Shown here piece by piece: positions 34,179 to 48,009 of a DNA stretch of 64,000 nt. The notes beneath the pieces are model-generated. The model saw only the letters and a list, made by a program, of their open reading frames with translations, was not told where the DNA came from and searched no databases. This DNA is from Chionoecetes opilio. Lineage: Eukaryota > Arthropoda > Malacostraca > Decapoda > Majidae. The stretch's first letter is position 1. Each line of letters starts with the position of its first letter. The translations under genes and the position numbers were made by a program. Where the stretch lies: assembly GCA_016584305.1 (NCBI GenBank), contig JACEEZ010020050.1, positions 107,501 to 171,500 on the forward strand, in the 5' to 3' direction.

Positions 34179-35325
34179 GACATTCCACACATGCAGCAAC
34201 ATTGACTTTATACTCTAGAGAAGAGAAGACAAGTGAGGCCTTCATTCACCCAAGGAGCTTAGGCAGAGGAAGCGAGCTAAGGTGACGTACCATGATGGGG
34301 CTGACGGAAGGAGGGGGTAGGTGACACAAGGAGACATAGCGAGGGGACGAGGTGTGAGTGTGACAATGAAAGAAAAGGGTGTGTGGGAGGGCGGACTTAT
34401 CATGCAGGTGTGAGTGGGAGGCTAAGTCATTGTGGGTGTGAGTGGGTGGACGGTGTGTTAGGCGGGTGAGGGGATATTATAAGGTGAGAGGGTGTCAACA
34501 TGTGTTTCATTGGTTTGTATTAATTTTGTTTAGACATTTTTACCTCATCCCCATCCTTATTCTTTAACATTTTTTTCTCTCTCTTTTCTCCTTGCATGAT
34601 CTCCTGTTATTGAAAATTCCACGAGTCCTTTCTCTAATAACAACACTGATTTTTCTTTGGTCTTTCCATTCTAAGTGATGATAAATAAGAATGAAAGAGG
34701 GAAGATGAGAGAAAAAAAAAAAGCAAGTGGAAAGTGAAGAGGAAGCATTTAAAATAGAGGAAAGAAAACGAAGAAAATAATAATAAGGAGAATGAGAGGA
34801 AGAACAATAATAAGAAAAAAATAGAAAAAAAAATAAAGAGAAAGAAGTAAGACGAAAGAGTAGGAAGTGTAGACTACCTGCCCCTCGTTTCTTCGGGTGG
34901 TCAGCAGGGCGCCAAGAGACGCACAGTCAAAGCCTTTTAAAGCCTGAGCCACCACTCTGCGTCGGGACCAGTTGAGGCATTTCCCGGCGTCGGCCACCAC
35001 CCTTCACCCTCAGCTACAAGACCAAGGAGAAGAAGCCGGAGAAAAATAGAAGGAGCAAAAATGAGAAATGTTGCAGTTGTCGTAAGGAATAGCGGGGTGA
35101 GGGAGAAAGGAGGGTGAATATAAGCAGCATTAAATGAAAACTATAGTAGCCTGGAAAAAATGGTAAAAAATATAGGTAACCGTGAAGGAAAAGGAGGACG
35201 AGGAGAATGAGGATGGAGGAGGAGCACTGAATTGAGGAGACACAGGGGAGAAGGGATTATGGTAAGAAGGAATGGTCAAAGGAAAGACAGTTGAGGAGGA
35301 ACAGAAAGGAGAACTAATTCAAGAA

Positions 35326-35329
<4 letters not shown>
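34179..35329. other. No recognisable gene
   Basis: GTGGGAGG-rich then A/G-rich sequence. It includes an A/G tract at 34690-34860. No repeat family or coding pattern identified. Confidence 0.4.

Positions 35330-35413
<84 letters not shown>
35330..35413. repeat. (GA)n microsatellite
   Basis: About 42 uninterrupted GA units. Confidence 0.98.
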
Positions 35414-35416
<3 letters not shown>

Positions 35417-35576
35417 CAAATCGATAACCAAAATGTAGGTCAGTAAGCAAGGAAATGACGGAATGAGAAAAGGAAAAAGAATAAACTTTGGAACCATGCA
35501 AAAAAATCCATAAACATGCAAGCAAGTATATGTCAACACGTAATCTCTCTCTCTCTCCGGGCTCAGGTAAGGTTGA

Positions 35577-35854
35577 AGCCCGGTTCCCACCATCCCGCTT
35601 GTACGGCCGCCGTACAACAACAAAGACGTCACAATGACGTCACAACAAAGTCTACCGCACCACCGTACCGCTGTACGGCCGCCGTACAAAGTTAAATTCA
35701 AGTCATCTCTCCCGCTCGGCGGTGTCCGCTCGAGCGGAGTTGCCAACTGTGCCCAGTTACCACAAATACCACTCAAGCGGTGATGATGGTGACGTCATTG
35801 TTGAGCGGTGTTGTTGTAAGACGGCCGTACAAGTGGGCTGATGGGAACCGGCCT
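35577..35854 (+). mobile_element. PIF/Harbinger-like MITE, unit 1
   Basis: 278 bp, TIR AGCCCGGTTCCCACCATCCC at the left and its imperfect inverse at the right, with TGA/TTA at the borders consistent with a 3 bp TWA target duplication. The motif GTACGGCCGCCGTAC recurs. TGACGTCA is present. Confidence 0.7.
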
Positions 35855-35857
35855 TTA

Positions 35858-36125
35858 AGCCCGGTTCCCACCTTCCCGCTTGTACGGCCGCCATACAACA
35901 ACAATGACGTCACCATCATCACCGCTTGAGTGGTATTTGTGGTAACTGGGCACAGTTGGCAACTCCGCTCGAGCGGACACCGCCGATAGGGAGAGATGAC
36001 TTGAATTTAACTTTGTACGGCGGCCGTACAGCGGTACGGCGGTGCGGTAGACTTTGTTGTGACGTCATTGTGACGTCTTTGTTGTTGTACGGCGGCCGTA
36101 CAAGCGGGAAGGTGGGAACCGGGCT
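35858..36125 (-). mobile_element. PIF/Harbinger-like MITE, unit 2 (inverted)
   Basis: 268 bp, the reverse complement of unit 1, sharing the single TTA at 35855-35857 and ending with TTA at 36126-36128. Units 1 and 2 together form a head-to-head palindrome of about 550 bp. Confidence 0.75.
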
Positions 36126-36181
36126 TTAGACAAAATTTAATGCTCGCCAGCGTGAAGGTCAGCTGATGGGACGATCAATAC

Positions 36182-36182
<1 letters not shown>

Positions 36183-36217
<35 letters not shown>

Positions 36218-36283
36218 GTGTGTGTGTGTGTATAAGCGGCAGTGGACTTCAATGAGTGACAATAAACTGAATGTTATGTGAAA

Positions 36284-36338
<55 letters not shown>

Positions 36339-36367
36339 AGAGAAGAAGAAGGAGATGAAGAGAGAGA

Positions 36368-36433
<66 letters not shown>

Positions 36434-36495
36434 GGGAGAGAGAGAGAGAGAGAGGAGAGGGAGAGAGAGAGGAGAGAGAGAGAGAGAGAGAGAGA
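36183..36495. repeat. Compound GT, AT and GA microsatellites
   Basis: (GT)n at 36183-36231, (AT)n at 36287-36336, interrupted (GA)n at 36337-36495. Confidence 0.97.
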
Positions 36496-37184
36496 ATGTG
36501 TACAATTCCCATTATCACTCATCACCATCATCACAACCAATACACTTAACATTCACCACCCTTCCCGTTCCCTTCCTTGGGCTTGGGTGCGAGTCAGAGA
36601 CGGTGATAAAGGTGGTGTGAGGCGTGGGGCGGAAGGGTGTGCTGTAGTACTACAACGCCACATCCACAGAACATTTTAATAAGTCACTTGAAACATTGTG
36701 AGAAACCTCCACCAACAGGCTTATAATGTCATCCACCCCTGTTGTTTAGCCTTCCTCCACCTCCTCACTTTTCGTCCTCATCAGTGGCAATCATCTTACC
36801 ATCCACACCCTCCTTTTTCTCTTCCTATAGCCTCATGTCCATGTCATGATGTCATCCCACTATACTTGTTACTGATGTTTGTGTCGCTGTTGGTGGTGGT
36901 GGTGTTTTTGTTGTTCTTTGACATTCACCATCCTTTCCTTTTAACGTAATCTTCTCTACTTACATTCTATGATTTACCACAACCTCATTCCACTCCACCT
37001 TGTTTGTTTGTCTAAAATGTTACTTGTTTTCTTGTTTGTAAATTAGTTAGGCTATTTGTTTGCATGCCAATCTCTGGAATGCTGCTCAATTTGCTTGACT
37101 GTAAAAAGTGTTGTAGTTTGATTCTTTCGTCCATTGTTTGGTTAAATGTTTGAATACAAGAACCGCACGCCAAGATTATTTGTG
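36496..37184. other. No recognisable gene
   Basis: Pyrimidine-rich mixed sequence without known motifs. Confidence 0.4.
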
Positions 37185-37189
37185 TGTAT

Positions 37190-37233
<44 letters not shown>

Positions 37234-37365
37234 CTTAGTCAACAGGGTGGAGTCAATGCAGTCTCTATGTAGAGATGGCTTTGGTGGTGCTATATGTATT
37301 ACGAAGCCGAAAAAATGCGTTTGTACATGTGTGTGCGAGTGTGTGTGCGTGTGTGTGTGTGTGTG
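37185..37365. repeat. (GT)n microsatellites
   Basis: GT runs at 37185-37232 and 37323-37365 separated by unique sequence. Confidence 0.95.
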
Positions 37366-37877
37366 TACAAACTAGTGATGGTGGTGGTTTGAGGCAGGAA
37401 AGGATGATATCATGACTGTACTGAGGGTGGCGATGGTGGTGACATAACATACTATCTTGAGATGGTGACGGTGAATGATATTATGGTTTTAGTGATGGTG
37501 TGGCAATAAAATGATGGTACTGATAATTATTATGGTGGTGACAGGTGCTCACGAATCCTTGCTGATGATGGTGATTGATGTTATTGCCACTGATGTTAAT
37601 GACATCACCAGTGATGTTGGTTGCCACTAAGCTCGAAGATCAAAAAGTTTGGTAGTTATCGTTGAGGTGAAGGTGGTTAATTTGATCGTGAAGATGGTGC
37701 GGCAATGGCAGTAATACTCGTAACCGTTGTGGTGGTGACAGTGGCAGGAAGTATAATAGGAAGAGAAAGCAAGAATCTACTGATGCATGATGAGCGTCGC
37801 AGGAGGGACTGAGGACGGGAGGGACTCCGAGGGAGAGAAAGCTCTCAAGGCCGCTAAATACTACATACTAAATACTA
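37366..37877. other. GGTGATG-rich sequence, no gene
   Basis: Loose, non-periodic GGTGRTG / GATGGTG repeats; no coding pattern. Confidence 0.4.
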
Positions 37878-38063
37878 GTACACACTACTACTACTACCTA
37901 CCACTCATCACCGTCGGCGCTTCCCGTCGATAAGTGTGTTAAGTCACTCAAAAGTTGCAATGTGGACAGGATGCCGACGAGCAAAATGTAACCGAATAGA
38001 CACAACTCTGGCAACGACATTGCTCGTCGGCAAGCGCCGACGGTGGTGAGTGGTAGTGTGTAC
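37878..38063. mobile_element. Short palindromic MITE
   Basis: 186 bp with ends GTACACACTACYACT and their inverse AGTGGTAGTGTGTAC. Inner inverted parts CACCGTCGGCGCTT / AAGCGCCGACGGTG give arms of about 50 bp. No protein. Confidence 0.65.
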
Positions 38064-38196
38064 GGGGGGGGGCCTTCACAAATCCAATGAGGGAAGGAGG
38101 CAAGGACAGCCAGGACAGGGTCTCATGACAACAACGAGGGAGTCGATTTTTCAGGCCTGACGAACAGCATCGGTTTCCTCCCTCCTCCCAGTGGAC
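38064..38196. other. Spacer
   Basis: Nothing recognised. Confidence 0.4.
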
Positions 38197-39327
38197 CTGG
38201 GGCCAGATGCTGAGAGCGAGCTAGGGCGCCCTATCCACTAGGGCGCCTGTGGTAAGGCGAAACGCCCTCCCACCGCCATGCTCAGTCGAGATTGCTGCCT
38301 TAGTGGCACCGCTAAAGGCGCTGAAACTAAGGCATGGTCAGACCCTGACTTAGTGAGCTACTGTTGGCCTTTGACAGACATTCATCTTCTGTTTATAAGG
38401 CAAATATAGCCGTTTCAGTTCCTACATCGTAACAATTGGTGTTTACGTAATAATAGTGTTGCAAGGTGTGTATGAATTGATCGTGAAAGACTAAACGCGG
38501 CACTATAGGGTGTTTTTATAAGCTTATTTGCGGGCGATAAAAATGTTGTTTTGGGGTGTTGGTTGGGCGGGCGGGCGGGGGGCGAAGCGACTAGACAAGT
38601 GGTCACCAAGGGTGCTCCGCCCGCACTAAAATGTTTACTATTATACGGTATTATCATATTACCAGGTGATATTTAGGACCAACTGAACATCCCAATCATC
38701 TTCACGAGACATTAGTGCATATCATGACTGTATAAAAATTACATTTAAACTATACCTATAATAAGATAATGAGAGCAATATGAGATAGTGTATAAACATT
38801 TATTTTCTTTCAACCTTTTTTTTTTTTTAAACCTCTTCCTTTTTACTCCTGTACTTTTGCTTGCATTAAATTTTCACTCACAGTCTCGGAATCACCACAG
38901 TTTTCCGATTATCATGGTATGTGGCACGTGCCAATGCAAAAATATATAAGTGGTCAAAACCTGTGATGAATGTCATACTTGTGACAAACAGTTTTCGGCG
39001 GGCCGCAGGGGGGAGCGTTGCCTTATTGCAGAGGTGAGGGAGGAGGGACTAAAATTCTTGTTTTGGTGTTGAAGTGTTCAAGCCTTGTGTTTGGGTCGAA
39101 GCTGCCTAAACAGCGTCAGACAGGCAGCGTGATTGGCTAGTAGGATTCTCGGACCACACCCACGCATTGGGCTTTAGACGTGTATGGCAGGGCAAAAGCG
39201 CCTGAAATCTCGACTGTACATAGCCTTGAGCCGGTGCCTTAGCCGGGCCTGTTACAAAAGCGCCTGAAGACCGGTAAAGCGCTCTTTTCGCCTTACCTCT
39301 ATGGCACTTCTCAGCATCTCCCCCCTG
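38197..39327 (+). mobile_element. Family G element copy 2
   Basis: Full-length (1.13 kb) relative of 16281-17395. Ends CTGGGGCCAGATGCTGAGAG and TTCTCAGCATCTCCCCCCTG are inverted. It shares the GGCGCC palindrome, the middle AT-rich block and the AAAAGCGCCTGA end region. No target duplication found and no coding frame. Confidence 0.65.
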
Positions 39328-39488
39328 GGAACATGCTAAGTATACATTACCTATATGTTACTTTGGGAACATGGAGGTAGTATATATCTGGAGATGCCCT
39401 GCCAGCCGCGCGCTTCACCAAGAAGTGAGGTTCGGCTGTCGGGCTAAGCTCCGCCCACGACTGGCAGATACTCGCTTCTCACAACGCG
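39328..39488. other. Spacer
   Basis: Nothing recognised. Confidence 0.4.
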
Positions 39489-39944
39489 GCATATTCCCGT
39501 GATTTGGAAGAGTTTGTGGTCGAGGGATATCAACAGCCAATTACAGTTGTCACAAAGGGGTGGAGCTAACATGAATCACCGAGAAGGCGTGAACTTCCTT
39601 TCCTTACCGCCCTTCAAATACCTCCCTTCGAGAGGTATTAGAGAGGTATAGAGGAGAGAGAGAGGAGAGATAATGAGAGAGAGAGAGGGAGGGAGGGATG
39701 GAGAGAGAGAGGGAAGGAAGAAAGAGAGAGGAGAGAAAGAGAAAAGAGGGGAGAGGGAATGAGAAAGAGAGAGGGGAGATAATGAGGGGAGAGAGAGAAG
39801 AGAGAAAAGAGAAAAGAGAGAGAGAGGAGGAGGAGGGGAGGAGAAGAGAGAGAGAGAGATAAGAAAGAGGAGAGGGAGGGGGGAGAGAAGAGAAGAGAAA
39901 GAGAGAGGGGAGAGGGAGAGAGGAGAGAGAAGAGGGGAGGAGAA

Positions 39945-39975
<31 letters not shown>

Positions 39976-40266
39976 GAGAGAAAGAGAGAGAGAGAGAAGA
40001 GAGAGAGAGGGAGGGGAGAAAGAGGAGAGAGGAGAGAGAGAGAGAGAGGAAGAGAGAGGAGAGGGAGAGAGAGAGAGAGAGAAAAGGAAAGAGAGAGAGG
40101 AGAAGAGAGAAGGGGAAGGAGGGGAAGAAAGAGAGAGGAGAAGAGAGAGAGAAGGGGGAGAAAAGAGAGAGAGAGAGAGAGGGTAAAAAAGAAGAGAGGG
40201 AGGGGGGGGGAGGGAGGGAAAGGGGGGGGAGGGAAGGAGAGAGAGAGAAGAGAGAGAGAAGAGAGG

Positions 40267-40297
<31 letters not shown>

Positions 40298-41297
40298 GAG
40301 GAGGGTCTTTTCCTTCCCTCTTCTCTCTCCCCTCTCTCCCCTTTTTTCTTCTCCCTCCTTTTCCCCCTTCTCTCTCTCTCTCTCTCTCCTTCCTCTCTCT
40401 CTCTCCTCTCCTCTCCTCTCTCTCTTCTTCTCTTCTCTCTCTCTCCCCTTTCCCCCCCTGCCTCTCTCTCTCTCATTACTCTTCTCTCTTTCTCCTTCCC
40501 TCTCTCTCTTTTCTCTTTTTTTTTTTCCTCTCTCTCTCTCTTTTCCCTTTTCTTCCTCTATCTTTTTCCTTCCCTTCTCTCTCTCTCTCTCCTCTCTCCT
40601 CTCTCCTCTCTCTCTTCTCTCTTCTCTCTCTCCTTTTCCTTCCCTCCCCTCTCTCTCTCATTTTCTCTCCTCTCTCTTTCTCCTTTCCCCCCCCTCTCTT
40701 TATATCTCCCCTTCCTTATTATCCTCCTCTCTCTTTCTCCTTCCCCTCTCTCTTCCTCTCTCTTCTCTCCTCTTTCTCTTCCTCTTCTTTTCTCTCCTTC
40801 TCTCTCCCTCTCTCTCCTTCCTCCTCCCTCTCTCTCCCTTTTTTCCATTATCTTCCTCTCTTCTCATCTCTCCTCTCTTTTCTCCTTCTCTCTTCTCTTC
40901 TCTTTCTTCTCTCTCTCTCTTTCTCTCTCTCCCCTTCTCTCTCCTTTTCCCCCCCTCCCCCTCTCCTTTCTCATTATCTTCATCTTTTTTCTCCTTCCTC
41001 TCTTCTCATTATCTCTCTCTCTTTTTTCCTTCCTCTCTTTTTCCCTTTTTTTTTTGTCTCTCTCTCTCTCTCAACCGAAGGGGGTGAAGGGAGGTTAAGG
41101 GGAAAAATTTAAGGGGGGGAGGGGGGAGGTATTGAAGGGGTGAAGGGAGGTATTTGAAAGGCGGTAAGGGAAGGAAGCTCACGCCTTCTCGGCGATTCAT
41201 GTTAGCTCCACCCCTTTGTGACGTCACGAGTTGTGACAACTGTGATTGGCTGTTGAAATCCCTTGACCCCAAATTCTTCCAAATCACGGGAATATGC
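39489..41297. repeat. 1.8 kb inverted repeat with GA arm then CT arm
   Basis: Unique arms at 39489-39632 and 41140-41297 are inverted copies (GCATATTCCCGTGATTTGGA at the outer edge; CTTACCGCC.TTCAAATACCTCC inside). Between them, 39633-40302 is GA-rich and 40303-41072 CT-rich on the same strand, so the whole block reads as one hairpin whose stem is a purine/pyrimidine tract. The 290-residue S/L frame and the R/E frames here are low-complexity artefacts. Confidence 0.85.
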
Positions 41298-42145
41298 AGG
41301 CGGCATAGGCTTGGTAGGGTGGTAGTGGTGGTAGTGGTTGCAGCAGCAGCAACGTGGTCGACTATCGTGACTCGTGAGGTAGCACCGCAGCAGCCGGCAG
41401 GAACTGGGAGAGCGGTGGCCGCTCGCTCTCCACAGTCCACACTGCACATATAAGGACATGCCTGAACACTGCGCCTTATTTATTTACATTATTAGGAAAC
41501 CTATCGATGATTCATATATATCCACGCAGAATACTCATTAGTCATTACTGCATAGCTACTCTCGGTGTTGTGTCGAGCAGTGGTTGCATTGTCGCTGCAT
41601 TGTCGAGCGTTGAGTTGCATGCTGCCTGCACTATATGCGACATCCACAATGTTGCCATTTGTCACTTGCCTCACCACCGCTGATCGATCGCTGTTCGGGA
41701 ATGATGAATGGATTTTGAACTAAAACATCGACTTGGTTCCCGTGTTTCTCTGTGGTCGAGGCAGCAGTTGGGGGGAGTGACGCACGCTGGCCGTACCTCC
41801 TCTCTGGCGGTATCAGCTGGGTTCAGGGCCGCGCCGTCACCCTCGACAATACTCATGACGTCACAGCTGCCAAACACTTCCAATAATATAATCATCTCAT
41901 TTTCTCTGTCTCGTGCATCTCACCCTTGTCCCACACCCACAGTCAAGTACCAAACGAAGACGCATTGCCATAGTCTGGTGAAGAATATGAAAGTATGCTG
42001 CCAACCTACCTGATTATGCCTCCAGCCACTCCATTCCTCCCTTATGTCCATCTCTGCTATAAATACTCAACCCCTAAACGTCCCTCCGCGACCCAACCAA
42101 GAAAGACTTTCACTCCCTGTGGTGGCTGTACAGAATTCACGCTAA
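41298..42145. other. No recognisable gene
   Basis: Mixed sequence, including a GGTAGTGGTGGTAGTGG tract near 41320 and a GTTGCATTGTCG tandem near 41584. Opposed frames at 41671-41895 and 41708-42013 lack motifs. Confidence 0.35.
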
Positions 42146-42189
42146 AGCCCCCTTCACACATTCCATAATTAAGGTCTACACTTCCAGAA

Positions 42190-42880
42190 ATTCACCTGTT
42201 TATCTGTTTCCTGGATGCCAGAAAAGCGCTTGGCAGAGTGAATTATTGGAAGCTCTTCAATAAACTTTCGTAAGGGGTACACCTGGGTACATTATTAACT
42301 TATTAATATACTGGTACGTACCTTACCAAGGAATTTACTGTCAAATGGGGTGTAAATCCTTCTCGCTGTCATTTAGAACAGGCAATGATATTCGGCAGGG
42401 GGGGATTTTATCTCCCTACCTGTATAATGTGTACACAGATTATCTCAATGCCAACCTTCGTGATACAGGTGTTGGCTGCCACATACATACATGATGGTGC
42501 ATCAACTCACTGAGCTACATATGCTGATGATATGGTACTGCTCGCACCCACTGCGGAGTCCGGATGCGTTGCAGGGCCTTATCAGTGTGTGTCAGGTGTA
42601 TGCTGCCAAGCATGACATTGTCTATAACACCACTAAGACAGTGCATGGTAGTATCACCAGCACGCACTCAGGTGAATTACCTCAAAACAGCATGGCTCAG
42701 TGGGTCTGCCCTCACTTTTGTGGATAGATTCACATACTTAGGCCATGTTATATCCCACGACATGACTGATGATGATATCAATAAGCAGACCACCACGCTC
42801 TTTGTCGTGGGAAATACTCTACAGAGGAAATTTTCCTACTGTAGCAGGGAGGTGAAGATGGAGTTTTTTATTTTTCATTT
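42190..42880 (+). pseudogene. Non-LTR reverse transcriptase fragment
   Basis: Read across frames: FLDARKALGRVNYWKLFNKL (palm Asp), the RQGG-type segment near 42395 degraded, then YADDMVLLAPT (catalytic YADD at 42520-42531), HDIVYNTTKTV, FVDRFTYLGHVIS, DMTDDDINKQTT, VGN.LQRKFS. Stops and frameshifts throughout. Not the same family as the LINE at 2702. Confidence 0.75.
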
Positions 42881-42884
42881 TTTT

Positions 42885-42977
42885 AAATATTTATTTAAAC
42901 AGGTATCAGCATCAATTGCACATGGCCACAGTTGGCTTGGAAGATGATTAATTAAGGCAATAAATGTTCATAAGCTA
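42885..42977 (+). repeat. Family H repeat, left part
   Basis: Matches 62568-62640 and 63637-63720 (TATTTAAAC, GGCCAC.GTTGGCT, TTAAGGCAATAA). It is cut at AAGCTA by the element at 42978. Confidence 0.65.
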
Positions 42978-43467
42978 CCGTAGATAACAAACAGTAAAGT
43001 CGCCAGGACAACTTTTTTTTCTGTTTATAGACGTGTGGTGGCGTCTTCATTTCTTCATACTTACATTTCTACATCCATGATTTCAGAAAAGTTAGAAGGG
43101 GCTATCTGGAGAGTCTGTGTCATTTTGTGTCTTCATCTGTGTCAGAGTATAGCTATAAATGAACAAATGACAAAAATATCTACAAAGTGGCTACTAACAA
43201 AAAAGTCGCCATCTAGTGTTTATTTACCGAGTGTTCTCCCGCAGCCGTCGTCGCCCGTAAAAAAAACGCGTAGTGAAATTTGAAACCGTATATACTCGCA
43301 GATACAAAGCATAAAACAACGCTGAAACAGAGTAGATTATACAATCATGATATAAACTACTGTGTATCATCTTCAGTGGCACATAAAAATCAGTAGTAAT
43401 GCTATAATTCGTAATATATGGCACCTGGCGACATGATTGCAGGTGGCGACTTTACTGTTATCTACGG
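42978..43467. mobile_element. Tc1/mariner-like MITE in a family H repeat
   Basis: 490 bp with TIR CCGTAGATAAC..AGTAAAGTCGCC at the left and GGCGACTTTACTGTTATCTACGG-type at the right, flanked by TA on both sides (42976-42977, 43468-43469). Uninterrupted H copies at 62640 and 63720 read AAGCTAAAGATGTCC, so TA is duplicated at the insertion. It contains a small Helitron-like fragment. No transposase. Confidence 0.75.
43055..43123 (+). mobile_element. Fragment of Helitron-like 3' block
   Basis: CATTTCTACATCCATGATTT followed by AAAAGTTAGAAGGGGCTATC matches the post-minisatellite block at 29170-29225 (inverted) and 62070-62125. Confidence 0.75.
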
Positions 43468-43620
43468 TAAAGATGTCCTCTATCCCAAGGACATCTATCT
43501 AAAAGCTATGCCTTATATAATATCATAATATGTACACAGTATTTACAATTGCACAGGGGAGTTGCTTATAGTCACTGTCTGTCACAGACACTTGTCATAC
43601 ACATTTGATATGTCAATGTG
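43468..43620 (+). repeat. Family H repeat, right part
   Basis: Continues the H repeat after the MITE: AAAGATGTCCTCT, AAGCTATGCCTTATAT, TGTCTGTCACAG, CACTTGTCAT. Confidence 0.65.
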
Positions 43621-43667
43621 AACACACTACGACTCACGGAGCGAATTCCCTCATGTCTGTATTATTA

Positions 43668-44158
43668 GCGCATTTTCGTGACGTTCACCGCCCTGGTTCA
43701 GTCCAGTCCGGACCGGGTCAGGGTGGACTGATGGTCGCGAAAATACATCGAGACTGGCCCTGTCCCATTCGTCGTTCCTATTGGCTGGGGGATCGAGTGG
43801 GCGGTACTGAACTGAACTGTGGAGGCGGCAGGCGTCCATCTTGTCAATATCCTTTTTGTCGTCCGCCTTTTAACCTGTGCTGAAGACTTTACAACTACCA
43901 CGCCTGTGATACTTTAGTCTTATGGTCGGCCATCATGGTGTTTCATGTCTTATCAGCAGCACGAGAAGCTCCTGGTCGCCTTCCCCGCTGACTGTAGTGC
44001 GCATGCGCCAGTTCTCCCCACACTGGTCCAACCTGGTCCTGCTATCTGGCTCAGCCCGGCCCAGTCCGTTCCAGCCCGGTCTAAACTGCCTCGCAAAAAC
44101 AGTGGCCGCCCGGGACTAGCCCAGTCCAGACCGGGCCAGAGCGGCCGCGAAAATGCGC
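43668..44158. mobile_element. MITE with TTA target duplication
   Basis: 491 bp. Ends GCGCATTTTCG and CGAAAATGCGC are exact inverses, flanked by TTA on both sides (43665-43667, 44159-44161). Inner inverted blocks rich in CCGGACCGGG / CCCGGTC. PIF/Harbinger-like by duplication size. Opposed frames inside are palindrome shadows. Confidence 0.7.
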
Positions 44159-44164
44159 TTATAA

Positions 44165-44232
44165 TATGTTGTTGTTTTTCCTGTATGCCTTCGGGTGGGA
44201 ATAAAATTAATAATATTATTATTATTATTACT
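44165..44232 (+). mobile_element. Probable non-LTR 3' tail
   Basis: GCCTTCGGGTGGGAATAAA followed by (ATT)n. Similar tails occur at 25700 (ATTCGGGTGAAAAATAAA + ATT) and 45930 (GGCCGAAATAAAGATA + ATT). Confidence 0.4.
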
Positions 44233-44569
44233 ATCGTGACGACAAAATGACCGTTAATTTTCCATTCGTGACGTAGTCTTACAGCTATAGTGACTGGCTT
44301 CATGACACCGTCGTGGCAGACACCGTCGTAGCACTATCATGGTTATCGTAGTTCTATCGTGACGACAAAATTACTTAATTTTCCATTCGTGACGTAGTCT
44401 TACTCCATCGTGACCATCTTACGACCGTCATGACACATACTTATAGACATCGTGACATTGTTGTGAAGCTATCGTGGTCGGTGTTAATCATGGTCAAATT
44501 TCACGATAGCACCATTAACTAAATTAGTGGCGCTATCGTGGTTTGATTATGGAATGTGTGAAAGGAGCT
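44233..44569. repeat. Tandem duplication of about 120 bp
   Basis: TATCGTGACGACAAAAT and TTTTCCATTCGTGACGTAGT occur at 44232-44283 and again at 44352-44403. CTATCGTGG-type motifs continue to 44540. Confidence 0.7.
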
Positions 44570-45084
44570 TATGTTAGTCCCTGACCGTGATCCCCGCGCT
44601 GCCGGCCATCTGTACGAATGAACGGGATTCTGACGAGCTCGTGTGGTATTTCAGTATCACCGAGCAGCTAGCACCCTTACCTGGGTGCTTTCAGCTTCCG
44701 TGAGCTGGGAGGAAGGATGAAAAGGATTGTAACGGCGCCGGCACAAGGAGAGATGAGTGTTGAATTTCAGATGGACACAATCCTCTCCCTTTCTCCCTTG
44801 TTGCTTCCTCTACACAAGGAACATGAATCTGCAGGAGGTGGAGGGTGAGAACATTAGAGAGTCGGTCAAACAAGGCGACTTTTAAATGGTTTCGCTCGGC
44901 TGGCGGCGGTAAAACGTATGATGCGTTTCCTAAGTACTCGTCGAATGTCAAAGGTTGTCCTACTGTGGCGGTGTGAGTCACCTCTTGCGGAATGAGTTTC
45001 CACCTGTTGAGTCGAGATGCAGCGAGGTGTATGTGTGTGTTAACTCGTGGTCTCGGTTAACTCCTCACCTGAGTGAGTGAGTAA
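44570..45084. other. No recognisable gene
   Basis: Mixed sequence; the minus-strand frame 44691-44981 has no motif that I recognise. Confidence 0.35.
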
Positions 45085-45448
45085 AGGCCGTGTCACACGA
45101 ACACATTTTCCGGCATCTTTTGGTATTTTGCTACCAAAAGATGCCCGTAGTGGTGACAAAAAAATGCGCGTTCGTCATACGGCGTTTCGGCTACGAGCAT
45201 CTTCTACTGGCATCTTCCGGGACCAGCAACCAATTTTGACAAAACTAACATTATGAATCGTGCAAGAAGACTTCAATCGTATTCATTTCAATCGTATTCT
45301 TCAATTCAGGACTTACGAATCGTGCAAGAAGATGCTCGTAGCCGAAACGCCATAGGACGAACGCGCATTTGTTCGCCACCACTACAGGCATCATTTGGTA
45401 GCAAAATACCAAAAGATGCCGGATAAAAGTGTCCGTGTGACACGGCCT
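45085..45448. mobile_element. PIF/Harbinger-like MITE
   Basis: 364 bp with TIR AGGCCGTGTCACACG and its inverse, flanked by TAA on both sides (45082-45084, 45449-45451). Long inner inverted parts (TACCAAAAGATGCC, GAACGCGCATTT, GTTTCGGCTACGAGCATCTT). A direct repeat of CAATCGTATTC lies at the centre. No protein. Confidence 0.8.
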
Positions 45449-45451
45449 TAA

Positions 45452-47980
<2,529 letters not shown>

Positions 47981-48009
47981 AAAAAAGCGGGTCTGTCCTC
48001 AAACTTTAA

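Larger units (their letters stand above)
42146..44569. mobile_element. Possible 2.4 kb TIR element enclosing other repeats
   Basis: AGCCCCCTTCACACATTCCA at 42146 and TGGAATGTGTGAAAGGAGCT ending at 44569 are inverted, with TAA at the left and TAT at the right, a Harbinger-like arrangement. The interior holds a LINE RT fragment, a family H repeat with its own insertion, and a MITE. They could also be two separate end fragments. Confidence 0.4.

Noticed and set aside
39604..40848. Frames rich in Ser/Leu or Arg/Glu, up to 290 residues
   Set aside because: Translations of GA/CT microsatellite sequence; no complex segment.
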